Origin: Paralichthys olivaceus
Lineage: Eukaryota; Chordata; Actinopteri; Pleuronectiformes; Paralichthyidae
DNA: 64,000 nt
Direction of reading: 5' to 3'
Assembly (NCBI RefSeq): GCF_024713975.1
Contig: NC_091107.1
Span: forward strand, 19,707,501 to 19,771,500
In this document: in pieces, positions 37,481-60,466 of the stretch
Layout of the letters: every line of letters begins with the position of its first letter
How positions within the stretch are numbered: position 1 is the first letter of the stretch
Program-made: the position numbers and the translations under genes
Notes under the pieces: model-generated
The model's input: only the letters and a program-made list of their open reading frames with translations
Told to the model about the DNA's origin: nothing
Database searches by the model: none

Positions 37481-40400
37481 AAAGGGCACTCCTTGATGTT
37501 AATCACACAAGGACCAGGTGTTAGGACACAGCTGCTCACAGTTGATACTGTTTGGTTCCAGATCTCTCTGCCATGGGTGTGAGTGTGTTCAAGGTCACTG
37601 CATTATTGATTTATATTTGTGGCCAAAGTACAGAAGAATCAAAGTCTTTTGATCGGCTATCTGCTCTAGAGATGCACTACACTGCATATACCACATAAGA
37701 ACATAGGATGCAAAAACAAGACGTGTAAGATCCATTGCTGTGCTGCATATTTTAACAAATACAGAAAAAAGTAAAAAGTAACTGTGAAAACCAGATTTGA
37801 ACTCATCACATCATGACAGATTTGCACAATAAAGAACAATCAATGTCAAAATAGACATTTGAACCATAGGTAACATGAAGGATAACATATATCAGTGGTG
37901 GAGTGTATTGAAAAGTGGATGATCAAAGATAATTATACCTCTCATTGTCACAGGAGCCAAAAAACAGTCCTGCACCTGTCACCACTAAATACTGTATGTG
38001 GTATCAGTTCAACTTTTGCAGCAAGTACAAAGTGTAAAAGAAGTTTTCAGTAGAAACTGAGTGAACTTATTCATTTGATTAACTGGGACTGTGGTTAAAA
38101 AAGTTTCTAGGAATCATGACTTCAGAAGAATCATTACATCAACGTGTGGGTTTACTGAATCTATCTAATTGTTCACTTGTGCTTTTTGTTCATATAGTTT
38201 CATTGCATTGCGGTGAAGAAGAAGAAAACGGGCGATAAGCTAATCAAATGAGAATACAGAAACATTTGAATTGTGGACATTTTTTTCCAACAAAAGGTTC
38301 AGCTGTGCTCCCTTGTCGTGCTTTATAAGTCTGACGTGTTAGCACTTTTGCTGTAAGAGACATTGCTCTGTTAGACCTCTGAGAATGTATCAATTAAATA
38401 ACCCATTTATCAACCATACGATTATTCAGTTATTATTTCACGACGAATATATTCAACAAAAAAAAGAAAAAGATTTGTGTGCAGAACTCTTTTTGGTCTT
38501 CTTTTGCCTCAGCTTTAACCTATGAGTCCAAACACCGGGTTGGCAACCACTGAACTAACTTACCCAACTGTACATAACATAGTTTAAATGATCTCCATCA
38601 TGAACAAGTATGAAAGTGAAAATGTTACTTATGAATCCATTCAACTTTATTAATGTACTGGTATATGTGGTCATTTCTCAATCATAGGGGACAGAATTCT
38701 GCAGAATAAATACTTTACATTCTGAAACTTGAGGTACATTAACCTGATACTGCACTTTTACTCAAATTTAAATCCACGACTGTCACATTTATGATTATTT
38801 TTACACTGTTTCATTGGTACTCTTAGTTAATGATGTATCAAAGAAGAGATCACAAGAAAGCTAAATGTCTCCTGGCTGCAGCTTCATAATCTCATATTCA
38901 AATTCTCTTATTATATTTTAAGGGATAATGAGCATGTTTGAAAATGGAATTCTATTCCACTCATATGCAATTCATTAAACTATTTAAAATGAAAACTGAA
39001 TCAAGTTTTTCAACATGTAAAACAACTTAAAAACATACGTAGATAATGTATTATTTCAGCTTTATATTTATCTATTCATGTGAAATGTTGCTTGGCATAA
39101 ATTATGATTAAAGATGGTTTTTATCATATGTAGATCACCCACATATGAAATCATGTGTTATTTATTGATTTATTAGCTCTAAACTAATCAGACTGGTGTC
39201 AGATCAGGTTCCCTCATGATGAGACTGAACTTTGGCAGAGACTCTTTATATCACATAGCAAACTTTGATATTTCAAAATGAAATGGCTGGCTTTCAACAC
39301 AGTCTGGACAAGAAGTGTGCGTGTGTGCGTATGTGTGTGCTCAGAAAACTGCCCACTAAGGGAACAGTTCATAGCTGAACTATGAAGCAAAAGACAGAAA
39401 CGATTGTGAAAGTATTGTAAGAATAAAAAATCTAAGCAGACCATCACCATCTGAAACCAGTCACCTATAAATCAATGAGTGTGATGATGTGTTCACACTC
39501 CCTTCCACAGTTTCTTCATTTTTCATAAGGAGCAACGCTGCAATTGTAACATGAAACAGAGAACTCATTGACTGGAAGTATATTTGTGTTGTTTGGACTA
39601 ATCTGCTTACAGGTTATAACTGTAACTGGACTCAGGTTAGAGTGAGGTCAGGGAAACAACATTATTGACTTATTTTTCAAGAAAGTGGTCAAAGTACAAC
39701 AGATGTATTCGCTGGATCCTTCTGTTCATATCTTATCTTGGCTTTTTCCTAAATGAAAACAAATTGTAAATAGAGTTCCCATCCTCTGGGTTAGTGCAAA
39801 AATATGCTGTATATATATTAGCAACAGTAGCCTGAGCATTATCAATAAATTAAAACAAATGAAAAGCTGTACAGGAAAAAAAACATGATTCATTTTCAAT
39901 TCTTTGAGTAGAAAAATAACAAAGGAAACATGATAACAAAGTTGTATCTTTACAGTATGATTGACTATCTGCTCTATAGATAAAGTGGGTTATATATGAG
40001 ACAGGCTGAACCACGGTGTGTAAACAGGTTAATTGTGGTGTTATGCAGTAAAACGTATACAAAGTTATCTCTGCCAATGTAACTTACTGTAACATAGTCT
40101 GCAGCTGCACATGTCTGCCTCTGCCTGGTTTATTGAGTGTGTGTGCAGTGCCAGCTGGCAGACTCAGTCACTGTCAGAGGCCACAGACAGCAGGGCAGAC
40201 ACTACCTGCAGGAGATTTACATGATGCAACCCACAGATGCCGATACTATTTAATATGTGATATAAGCAACACACAGCATTCAGTAATCCGCTGGCAAGGA
40301 GTCGCATGTGTCTGCCCCAGAGAAAGCCAGAGAGGAGGTCCGCTGCTACCACACAATGGCAACAACCACTGACCCAAGATGCATCCCTGTAACTGGTCCT

Positions 40401-41119
40401 CAGACCAGTACACTGACCGAGCATGGTGTTGCAACTGAACTAAACGTCAAGTATAAAACATCAAATGTGACACAAGGCTCATGAGTCCATCAGGAGCATC
40501 TGTGTGTGTGTGTGTGTGCGTGTGTGTGTGTTGGGGGACTGTAGGCTGTATTGTGCAAGATTACAAATGCTGCCAATGCCAACAATAAATTGAGCACTAA
40601 ATAAATAATACTGTACTGTCGCTGACTGTTAAATATGTAACGCATTATAGTTCAAATCATAGTTCCCACAATGACAAAGCACTTTAAAAAGTGAAATATT
40701 GAAGTGTCTAATAGAATAACATCACAAGTAACTTGAATGAATGTGAAAATAAAGCCTCATAAAGATAAAATGTACATGATTATAATAATGAAGAATAACG
40801 TTCTCCATGGTGATGAAAGTACAACTGCACATGATGGTGGTGGGATTTGCACATGAAAAGCATGACATTGAACTTATAGATAGCATTGCCCATGTTAATG
40901 AAAAGTGATACTGTAATGATAAGTAATATTGCACAAAAGCACAAATACACATGATGGTGGTTATATACTGCACATTATACTAAAACTAGAAAGATAATAT
41001 TGCAATGACGAGTAATATTGAAGCTGGTGTTGAAAAGAGAAATCCTGCACAACTGTCAGAGTTAAACTTCCCCGAGTCAGGAATCTTGACAAAGGGAGAA
41101 AGCAAAGCTCAGACAGCAG
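37481..41119. other. MOGAT2-DGAT2 spacer
   Basis: AT-rich, with repeat copy 3 and, at about 40760-41020, loosely repeated phrases such as AATATTGCAC and CACATGATGGTGG. No gene is seen. Confidence 0.55.
39010..39500 (+). repeat. Microsatellite-bearing dispersed repeat, copy 3
   Basis: Shares TCATATGTAGAT, GAACTTTGGCAGAGAC and CAACACAGTCTGGACAAGAA with copy 2, but its GT run has shrunk to a short interrupted tract. Further similarity to copy 2 flanks appears up to about 39970. Confidence 0.72.
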
Positions 41120-41635
41120 GTGGCAGGTGGAGCAGGTGGAGCAGCCCCTGCAGGGAGCTGATGAGGGGCTGGGGACAGGTGAGTCGGTGGGTGGGGGTCT
41201 GATGATTGGACTGACAGGGTCTCCTCCTCCTCTTCCTCCTCCTCTTCCTCCTCCACACATGTGCCCGGGCCTAGGCGATGCGTGGTCGGCGGTGTTCACC
41301 TTTGAGCTGAGGGAGTCCCTGCGCACAAACAGAGGAGGAGCAGCAGACTGTCGGAGTGAGTGCTGCATGAGAACAGAGAGACGTCCTCACCTCCACGCCT
41401 CTCCCTCCTCACTGCTCCTCACTGCCCCGCTCTCCTCCTGGCTCCTCCCCGCGCTCATTAAATGCCAGCTCTGCTCCTGGGTCAGCTGCAGAAGAAGGCA
41501 GTCATGACTGTGGAGCGTTAAACAGGACCTCTGTCACCACCACCACCATCATCATCATCATCAACATCCTGGCTGCGAGCTAACATCTGAGTGTGCTCTC
41601 TCCTCTCCGGCTCCCTCATCCTCCAAGGAACCGAC
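41120..41635 (+). promoter_or_regulatory. dgat2: DGAT2 promoter and 5' UTR region
   Basis: GC-rich with CpGs and pyrimidine tracts. A CTCCTC-type stretch lies at 41220-41257 and a CAC/CAT triplet run at about 41536-41565, probably inside the 5' UTR. The exact start site cannot be seen. Confidence 0.45.
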
Positions 41636-51560
<9,925 letters not shown>

Positions 51561-52802
51561 ATGGATGGAGTGAGAGGGAGGGGGGTCTCCTGTTGAAGCT
51601 CTGAACTTTTGTATCATCAGACCCCCTCTGCTCCCTTTCCCTGCACCTCCCCATCCAATCTTGATGCTCAGGTTGGATCATCTCTGGAATGCAAACTCTA
51701 CACATGAGCATGTTTGTCACAGAGGCCTTTGCTCTCTGCATTCTCTCTCACACGCACACACATAAGCACAATTTTGTCTCAGGAAAGGTTTGAAGAATCG
51801 TCATCTGTCCCTGCTGCTGTCACCAGTTTAAACTACCTTAGTTGGTTAAAGTTACACAAAGTGTGCCTTGTTTTTTTTTTCTTTCTATTTTCTCAGCGAA
51901 GGCCTTGTGTTTTCTGGGTGCAGAGGCAGGGAAATTCCAGTAGATGGAGCTGGAGAATTTATAAGAGGTGCCGATGTGTTGTTTCACTCATGCATTCATA
52001 TAATTTCCCCTAAACTCATAAAAACCCTGTAACATGCTAAATGCACAAGCAATGCAAAAGGAGGGTACCACTTTATTTTTGGGACAATGAGCCCAAAGGT
52101 TAATCGAGCCAAAGACCTATGTTGACCCCCCCACACATACATGTGAATTTCTACTGTGTGGAGGAACTCTACATGGCTGATCCATATTGTTAATGCACAA
52201 TACACAAGTGCCCATGATTTTACAGTGCCATATAGTATTAATTTTATTCTATAGAGGGGGGCAAAGCCTCTTTAAATGAATATTTCTGATGCACTTTTTG
52301 TATTTGTGATTACCTTGTGAGGTTTTTGGTCTCAAGACAAGAAGCTATTGATTTGAGAATCATTTCCAAGATGGTCATTGTGCTTGTTGGCTTGATTTCC
52401 CTTTCTTGTCCCACTGGGGTGCAGGTGAGGATGGGTAGGTGCTGTCTGTATATGCTCAGGTGTTGATGGCAAACTTGGCTTTGGTGAGCTGCCGTTGAAG
52501 AAGGTAAAAGAGTTTTGTGGGTGAAAGTGATTCCCGTGTTGAACACATCCCTTTGTAATCATTCCATGGGTGATGACTAAAGAGGAAGGGATTACACTGG
52601 AGAATGCCTTATTGCTGGGAGTAAGTTATATTTGAGGGTGTCACTTGTACTTGTGTCAAATACAATTATAAGACTAGAGGATCTATCCTGGGAATGTTGG
52701 GCAGTAAATTATAGGGTTGTCTTTTTGAAGAGCAATATCCCCTGTTCTCACCAATGTGCCTTGTAAAGAGCAGTGTAATCCTTATGCTGTAATTTTGCGA
52801 GC

Positions 52803-52808
52803 AATAAA
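52803..52808 (+). promoter_or_regulatory. dgat2: DGAT2 poly(A) signal
   Basis: An AATAAA followed by a TG-rich stretch, which would give a 3' UTR of about 1.25 kb. An AATAAA also overlaps the stop codon (CCAATAAATGG), but it is too early to be the usual site. Confidence 0.6.
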
Positions 52809-55619
52809 CAGTGAGACCTGTCTATGTGATGAGTGGCATCATCTGTCTGCCGATATTTAAATTAAACTTTTTTATGTTTTCAGAAGGACATGTGTGTGTC
52901 TTGTCTTGTCTTTTTCCACATATTTACTTCAGAGGACGTCATTGAACTTTGATAGTGTGAGTTCACTGTAGAACAAAACAATTAGGGCTTCCTTATTGTA
53001 CAATATGTATTCCTGCAGTGTCAATATTCATGTATAAATGTACCTTTAGTAGGACGGTAAATAATCTACCACACTGACAGTATTATACACTGTATAGTAT
53101 TTTGTTACTACAATATTTTACATTTACTCAATCTGATATGAAATCTAATGAATCAGTGGTTTTATGACTACATCATTCCATCAAATATAAAATATTCCAG
53201 GTGATTTTAGATAGTATTATATACTTTTAAAATAATATATGGTATCTATTGAAACTTTTCAATCCTTACTTAATATCACATTTGGGATTGTAGACTCTCA
53301 GCGGCACACCATGAGATGGTCGGTAAGGTTTGACCTAAACAATACTAAAACTGGCTGTAGTGGAAAAAATTACTCATTTTTTCTCATGTTATAGTAATAA
53401 TACCTGAATGTAAAAACAATATTACAATAAAATCTTATAAATCATTTTGCATTGTGCAGAATGGCGTTCAAAGTCCCATTTTGAAAACACATTTAAATTC
53501 ACTAGATCTGGATTTTTATTTGGATCTGCACCAAAGTTCTACACACCCCTAAACATATATTTTTTAAATTTGTTTTGTATTGTAGGCCAGTAGATGAACA
53601 GACAGAGCCTGTTTTAAATACGTGAGAGAGCATGAAACAGTCAATTCAGTCAGCGTGATGGCTTCATATGTCAATGCTTCATTCATTAATCATTCATTTA
53701 GTAGAGTAAGCACAGCATTCAACAGTGTCAAAGAATAAAGTACATTTACTCCAATACAGCCCTTGTGTAAAATGTTGAAGTACCTTTACTTGGGTATTGT
53801 CACATTGTAGGATACTACTAAATACTTCCTCTCTGGAAACATTTGACTTTCACTTCACACTTATCTGATATAACATTTTCCATACAGAATAATCAGCTAA
53901 CAAAACACAACCGCCTACATTTTTACAGATTAAACAGTGTGTAGTTCTAGCACTTGTTTCACCAACACACAATATTTAAGCTGCATGAGTTGTACTGGAT
54001 TGGGGTAATGGGATAAAGTTGAGCAGGTCAAAAGGTCATGGCATTTGGTCTTATTAGCTAAGATATTATAAAACAAAATCCATAAGAGGTGAATTAGAAT
54101 TCTCACCCCACTCTTTATTTTCTACTGAAAAGATCATTCTTACAATCAGACACACTGACTTTATTGAGCACAATATTTTTAAATTTTTCCCTTGTTACTT
54201 TTAGGTTGAAAAAACAAACAAAAAGGAGCAAGCATAAATATATTCATGAAGAACAATAACTAAAAAAAACAATAGAGTCCTGGCACTGGCCAATGCTCTT
54301 GTCCTACAATTGCAGAAAATCAAATAAATTTGAAACATTCCTAGATCGATGCTACAAAATCATCCACAAACAAAATCAGTGGAAGAGAAAAGAAAAGAAC
54401 AATTGTTTGACACAAGTTTACACAAACAGCAGTTCTGCAGTTTTGGCATGTTAGAGCTGTGCTGGGTCCATCTCTACGCTATGTATGGAACCACAGCTGT
54501 CAAACTGAATCTGTAAATAACTAAGTAACTTAGAAAGGATTAGCCTCAGAAAGCATTTCACCAGAAAATGCATCATTATATAGGCATTGTTAATACTTTT
54601 ACACATTTTACATTGCTATGGATGTAAGGAGTTTCATATTGAAATTTAACTGATTTTCAGTTTAATTTTCTCAAAATGTCCATATTAAAATTTTCTGAAA
54701 CTTCACGTGCAGACAGTAGGTGTCCCCATGAACAACAGTGACGTGAAAATTATTTTTCACCTCTTAAGGATTTTTGAAATACATTTTTAATTAGATTGAC
54801 TTCAGATGGTTTTACCTAATTTTTTCTCAAACTTTCCACAGCAAAATGAGATTTGAGCCAATTTTACCTTTAATTTTATTTTAAAACACGCACACACACA
54901 CACTTCTATAAAATCTTCTATAAAATTTACGCAAAAATCGTTTTTAGTTATTCCATTAAACATCCACAATAAGTAGACGTCTGTTTTTTCACCGTAACAC
55001 CACAAATAGACGCGCATACATTTTCAAGCTCTTGTGCTGAATGAATAAATCACCAACGAGGCTTTAAAGCAACATTCACTCATTCATTCATCTGCTTTGT
55101 GCCATGAACCCACTTTTAAGTGGTCCTATTAAATTAATGTCAACAGTTTTAATCACTCTCATTGAATCGAGTATGCACATTTTAACCACTTATTTATGCG
55201 TTTGGTTTATATCTGTTATATTTTAATGTGGGTTACTTAGTTTAGCATAATAATCTCCACCACTGCATTAATGCTGCATTTGATAAGATCATGCATCATG
55301 AATAATAATCTAACAATATGATATAGCTCGTTATACATAAATATACTATAATTATCCTCTAATCTCAAATTGTGTTTGAGTTTCCTTGAAAAGTCCCATT
55401 ACTTAATTTTATTGTTTTTGTAATATAACACAATTAAATTGGGGATTTTACCCTGACAGTACTTTCACTTTCATACATCCCTGAAATGATTTAATGTTAC
55501 TGGGTCTCCTGCACAAGAAATATTAGAAAAACAGAGAACACAATTGAGAAATGATCAATCCGATGTACTCAGAATCAGTGAAAGCAGCTTGTCCTCTCAG
55601 AATGTTTCTTCCTCTTCTT
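52809..55619. other. DGAT2-UVRAG spacer
   Basis: AT-rich intergenic DNA between the DGAT2 poly(A) signal and the UVRAG CpG island. Nothing coding is recognised. Confidence 0.6.
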
Positions 55620-56290
55620 CCACAGTTGCTCTGGTGCAGATCGAGCGTGAGAACCGGGCAGGACGTTAACGCGGGGCCGTCAGCTGCATGTCACGCCGCG
55701 CTCTGCAACTTCCTCATATTTCGCAGCTTTGACAGATTTCACCGAGCACCCGCCCAGTCCTGGAAGATAAACAGACGCGAGCACCAATAGGAACGCGGCC
55801 TTCCCTCGCTGGGGACCGCCTTTGTGTGACGGACGCTGATTTGAGCCAATCCCCGAGCTCACTGACGCGGCTCCTCACCGGAGACGGATTTGTGAGCAGA
55901 GAGTAGCAACTAGCCTGCACTTTGTTTACGTCCCGTTTAGCTGACAGCTGTTGTAGCGCCTGCCCCACAGTGTGCGCGGGTCCCCCGCTTCCTGTGTCCG
56001 GAGCTCCGCTTACTTTGACGTCCTGGAGGTCGCGGATGGGATGTTTTGTTGAATGAGGGGGAACCGTTCGATGCCGCCAGGAGGATGAACTCCATCACCG
56101 GTCGGGTTCTCGCCATCCCCGCCGCCTCTGTCACCAACTCTGGAGCTTCATCCTCCCGAGCCTTACACGTAGATCTCACATCCCAGCAGGTAAACACACA
56201 TCCTGCGAGCTCACGGTCGCACAGACCGGTTGTAGGTGAACTCAGGCGGACGTGGACGTGTGAAGCACCGGTTTGTTACGTGAGTTAAAA
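55620..56290 (+). promoter_or_regulatory. uvrag: CpG-island promoter of UVRAG
   Basis: CpG density rises sharply against the AT-rich sequence before 55550 and falls again after about 56290. It covers the likely start site and exon 1. No TATA box is seen, as is usual for housekeeping genes. Confidence 0.65.
56085..56189 (+). CDS. uvrag: UVRAG exon 1
   Basis: Codes 35 residues, [15 protein letters not shown] through [11 protein letters not shown]. The ATG at 56085 (A at -3) is the first in-frame ATG near the alignable region. Confidence 0.9.
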
Positions 56291-57462
56291 CAACTGCTGC
56301 CCGGAGACACACGGCGGGCCTGTCTGGCTAGCTAGTTAGCTCCCAGCCTGCTAAGTTACAGTTAGCTAGCTGGACGTGGACGCAGCTAACCGCACTGTCA
56401 ACACAGACACGGTGGAATCAGTCAGACTGATGTCAGACACCTCTGAGCCCCAGATGCTCTGCGTGTTGACGTATTAAACCTTTTTAACCTTTTAGTTCTT
56501 CACCTATTGCACGAAGCTAGCATGCTACTGCTAACGGTGACCTAAGTTGCTCGTGTGACAGCCAGGTGACAGCCCTGGAGAAAGGACACGGTAGTGTCAC
56601 TGCGTGTATATTGTTTAGTGATGTGTGAAACAAGTAAAACACTCTGGATCACACACTGCATCAGATTGAATTCATGCTCTGTTGTGATGGTGTGTTCTGT
56701 GGAAACGTGAATATTTAATAATCCATTCATTCATTCATTGGAGCACTACATGTACATATATCCACTTGAGGAAACAAAGTGTGTGCAGCAGTGAACCAGG
56801 ACACCTTGTTGCTCCATGCTCACTGCAGCGCTGTGAAAGCAAGTTGACTTCAGTGAACAGTCAAAGCAGCTCCTTAAATTCCCCAGATTAAAACTCCTGT
56901 CATGGAGCTGCCCTGCTGGGTTTGTGTCTGCTGTTGGATAATGTGAGTGTCACAACATGCATCTGAGCTAATAATGATATCAAGATCATATCAGTCAATA
57001 TCGATGATCATCGTGATAAAAGTCACATCATCGATCCTTAGGTTTAAAGTCTGATTCTTGCTCTTCAGTGAAGGTTGTGCTTTTAATCTCTTTAAAATCT
57101 TCATGAACAGAAAACACATGTCTAAAACATCTTCCAAACTTGAGATGGATCAGTTATGTGCTATACCTCCTCACTGTGCTTTCACAAACGCCATATTGAT
57201 ATATATTGGACTTTCGTTATATTGGTATTAATGAAAATTACACTGCGATAATTATTGATATTGTTTTATCACCCAGACCTCACATGAATTCATCTTTCAA
57301 TACCCTCCTCCGCTTTGACTGACTCTATTTATGGGACATATCGATGGAGAGAAAATGAAAAATTATATTGGGACTATAATTGAATTCCTCCTTGTAGCAC
57401 TAAGCCTAACTCTTTGACCCTTGTCTTTCGTATAGGTGTGATCAATTAGATGGACTTTTAGA

Positions 57463-57505
<43 letters not shown>

Positions 57506-60352
57506 CAAACTGTATCAGCAGTTCAGTAAACACATTCCATTCTTTTTCAGATTAAAAGTAGAAAATGTAATGTATGCCTATCTGACATGCTGTATTTATT
57601 GTGCTCACATGCTTCAGGCTATAATTGCCGTTAACATTCCAACTGCTCTTGCTCCTTAAAGGATCAATTTGCCCAAATCTATCATGCTCCTAGTGATGTC
57701 TGGCCATGAACATAACTTCAGTTGTATGTGTTAAGGTCTCAAGATAAGATGCATGTTTCTGAGACTTCAGGAGTTTCCCCAATAAACAGAGATGCATTGT
57801 CACGATTGTATATTATCCTGCACATCATTCAATAGAATATCTGTAGCTCCATGATATACCATTGCCCCAGCCGCTACTGTCCCACTGGCTAAACATACCA
57901 CAAACACTGAGAGATACACCCAGGAGAGATGACATATGTTGGGAGTTTTTATTTAGGAAGTGAATATTTGTTCATAAACATGTTATCAGACCTGGGATAG
58001 TTTCATTAAAGAAAGAGGCTATACCTTCTAATCTGTAACACTTGACACAATCTAATACTACAATACATATCTCGTATTGTTGGCCAAATGCTCATGTAAA
58101 TATGTTTCTTAAAGCAGTTGGAATATCCATCAGGGTAACAATATTTTTGGATGTGTTGGTGCTTTCAGACATCACAATAAATGTGTCTCCAATTCATTTA
58201 TTGTGCCTAATAATTATATATTAATATTATCCCAAGTGTTGGTTTTGAGCTCCCTGTGATTCACTGGTCTTAACCTCCAGAACAGCCAATTATTACTGAA
58301 AAATCCACAGTTATAGATGCAATCTAAAAATAAGGGTAGTGCTCTGTGGATTTTTTTAATTCTAAAAGATAGATTTAAAGCTCAATTGGTGGTATGTGGG
58401 ATATAAACGCTAAGGTTCAATTTTAAATACTGAACAAAAAAGTAAAGATTGGTCAGGTTAGTTGTAATTTTGATCACACAGTGGAATAATTAATCAGTAC
58501 CATAAGCCTAAGCAAATACCTTTTGAGAATAAGTTGAAGGACAGACTTTAATTGAGGATATACTTATTTGTCGTTGCTCCTGAGATAACAAAATGGCCTT
58601 TTTCAATAAATTGGAAAGGTTGTTAATAAATATTTCCCTTAATGTCCTGACAATGGACTTAAAGAAACCTTGAGTGAGAATGAATGCACTGCATTGACAT
58701 GAACTCTATTGCAAGGTGTCGTTTTCTGGGGATCCCTTAACAGCAGCTCTGTTTCCCTAACTACTTTAAACCAGACTGGATGTGGTCAGCCTATTCTAGT
58801 TTCTAAAGAAATGAGACGTGTGTATGTTCCTGAATTACAGAAATTCATCAAGTCTTGTGAGCCGCTAATCACACACGTTTTAGATCATTAATGACACATG
58901 GCTGACTGACTTTGAACCTCACTTTGATCTTGTCTGAATGTGTAGTTTATAATCAGGGCTCTGATGTGAGAGTAGTTCTTGTAGAGACCCACCACAGTGG
59001 TTTCATACCCCCACATGTACACTGACATTTCAAGGAGGGTGGAGTAAGGGGGCGTTAAATATCCCCTTTGGAACAATCAGTGTTTTTGTTTCTGGGGCCC
59101 TTAATCTTACAGGGAATCCCATGACTTAGATTTAGTCTCGCCTCCTGGTCAAGGGAGAATTTGTGCTGTGGAGACGTGTTCGCCTGAAGCGGGAACTCAC
59201 CAGATGCCAGCTTTGTGGGTCTTGTGTGTCCAAACACTCACTGCTCCTATACAGGCATCATTTATTTTATGTCAACGCCACCTATTAAATGTTTGACTTT
59301 TGCTGACGTAGGCACCACATTCTGCATGCAGGGCTTTTTTTTTTTGCAGGTCTTTGACTTGCTATTCAAATAAGGTAGTTGTGAAGTGTTGGTGGATTGT
59401 CTGAAATGTGCCTTCCAGGACATTTTAAGATGAACAGCTCTACTGATTTTTCCTCTATGTGGAAAGTCAGTGGTTATAAATGTGTCTTTGTGATTTGTCC
59501 ACTGTGGGTTTAATCATTTTAGAGCTAAGTATGTTAATACATGAGATAGATTCCCATGTGACTGTAATGACTGACCATGCCTGCCGAGTTAAGAGACCAC
59601 CTCACTTTACCATAAAAATGTCATGCATCTATTATATGAAGTTCTGATGTCACACAACACCGTGACTCAGTGTCAAAGCTGGTTGGGCCTCTGTGCATGA
59701 GAAATAACCGCTTGTTGTGGTTGATTATGGATGGGCCGGACAACGTGATAATTCATTGATCCGTGGAGGTCTCTCTTTTCACTTCTGTCCTGGGACCCAG
59801 TCAAGGATCTGTGTCTTCAGAGCAGTGTAGGAAATGTGATTATCACATGATCAGAACAAAAAAACAAACATCTCTGATGTCTGTTTATATGTTATGTTAT
59901 ATTATTTGTAAAAATGAATGAATGCATTTTAAGTGTTGCCCTCACTTCCTGTCTCTTTCTATATTTCACCCTGCTAAACAGAGACGACTGCGTCATCTTC
60001 GGAGCATTGCTGCCCGAAACATTGTCAACAAGAATGGTTCCCCGCTTCTAGACACGTACTTCACTCTCCACCTTTGTATAGGAGAATGCATTTCTCGAGG
60101 TCAGTGTGAACAACACACACGCACACGCGCACGCACGCACGCACACACACACGCACACACACACACACACACACACTCTCACTTCCCTATCAGGGTTGAA
60201 AATGGGAAAATAGCTTGGCCTGTTATCTACAATCACAAATGTAAACTTTTATTATACATACAAATCTGTTCCACTCGAGTGTTCTAACTTTAAATGAGTC
60301 AAGCACCTTTTAATTTCATTGTAACTTTCAAAGTGACAATGACAATAAAGTC

Positions 60353-60418
<66 letters not shown>

Positions 60419-60427
60419 GTCTATCTG

Positions 60428-60466
<39 letters not shown>

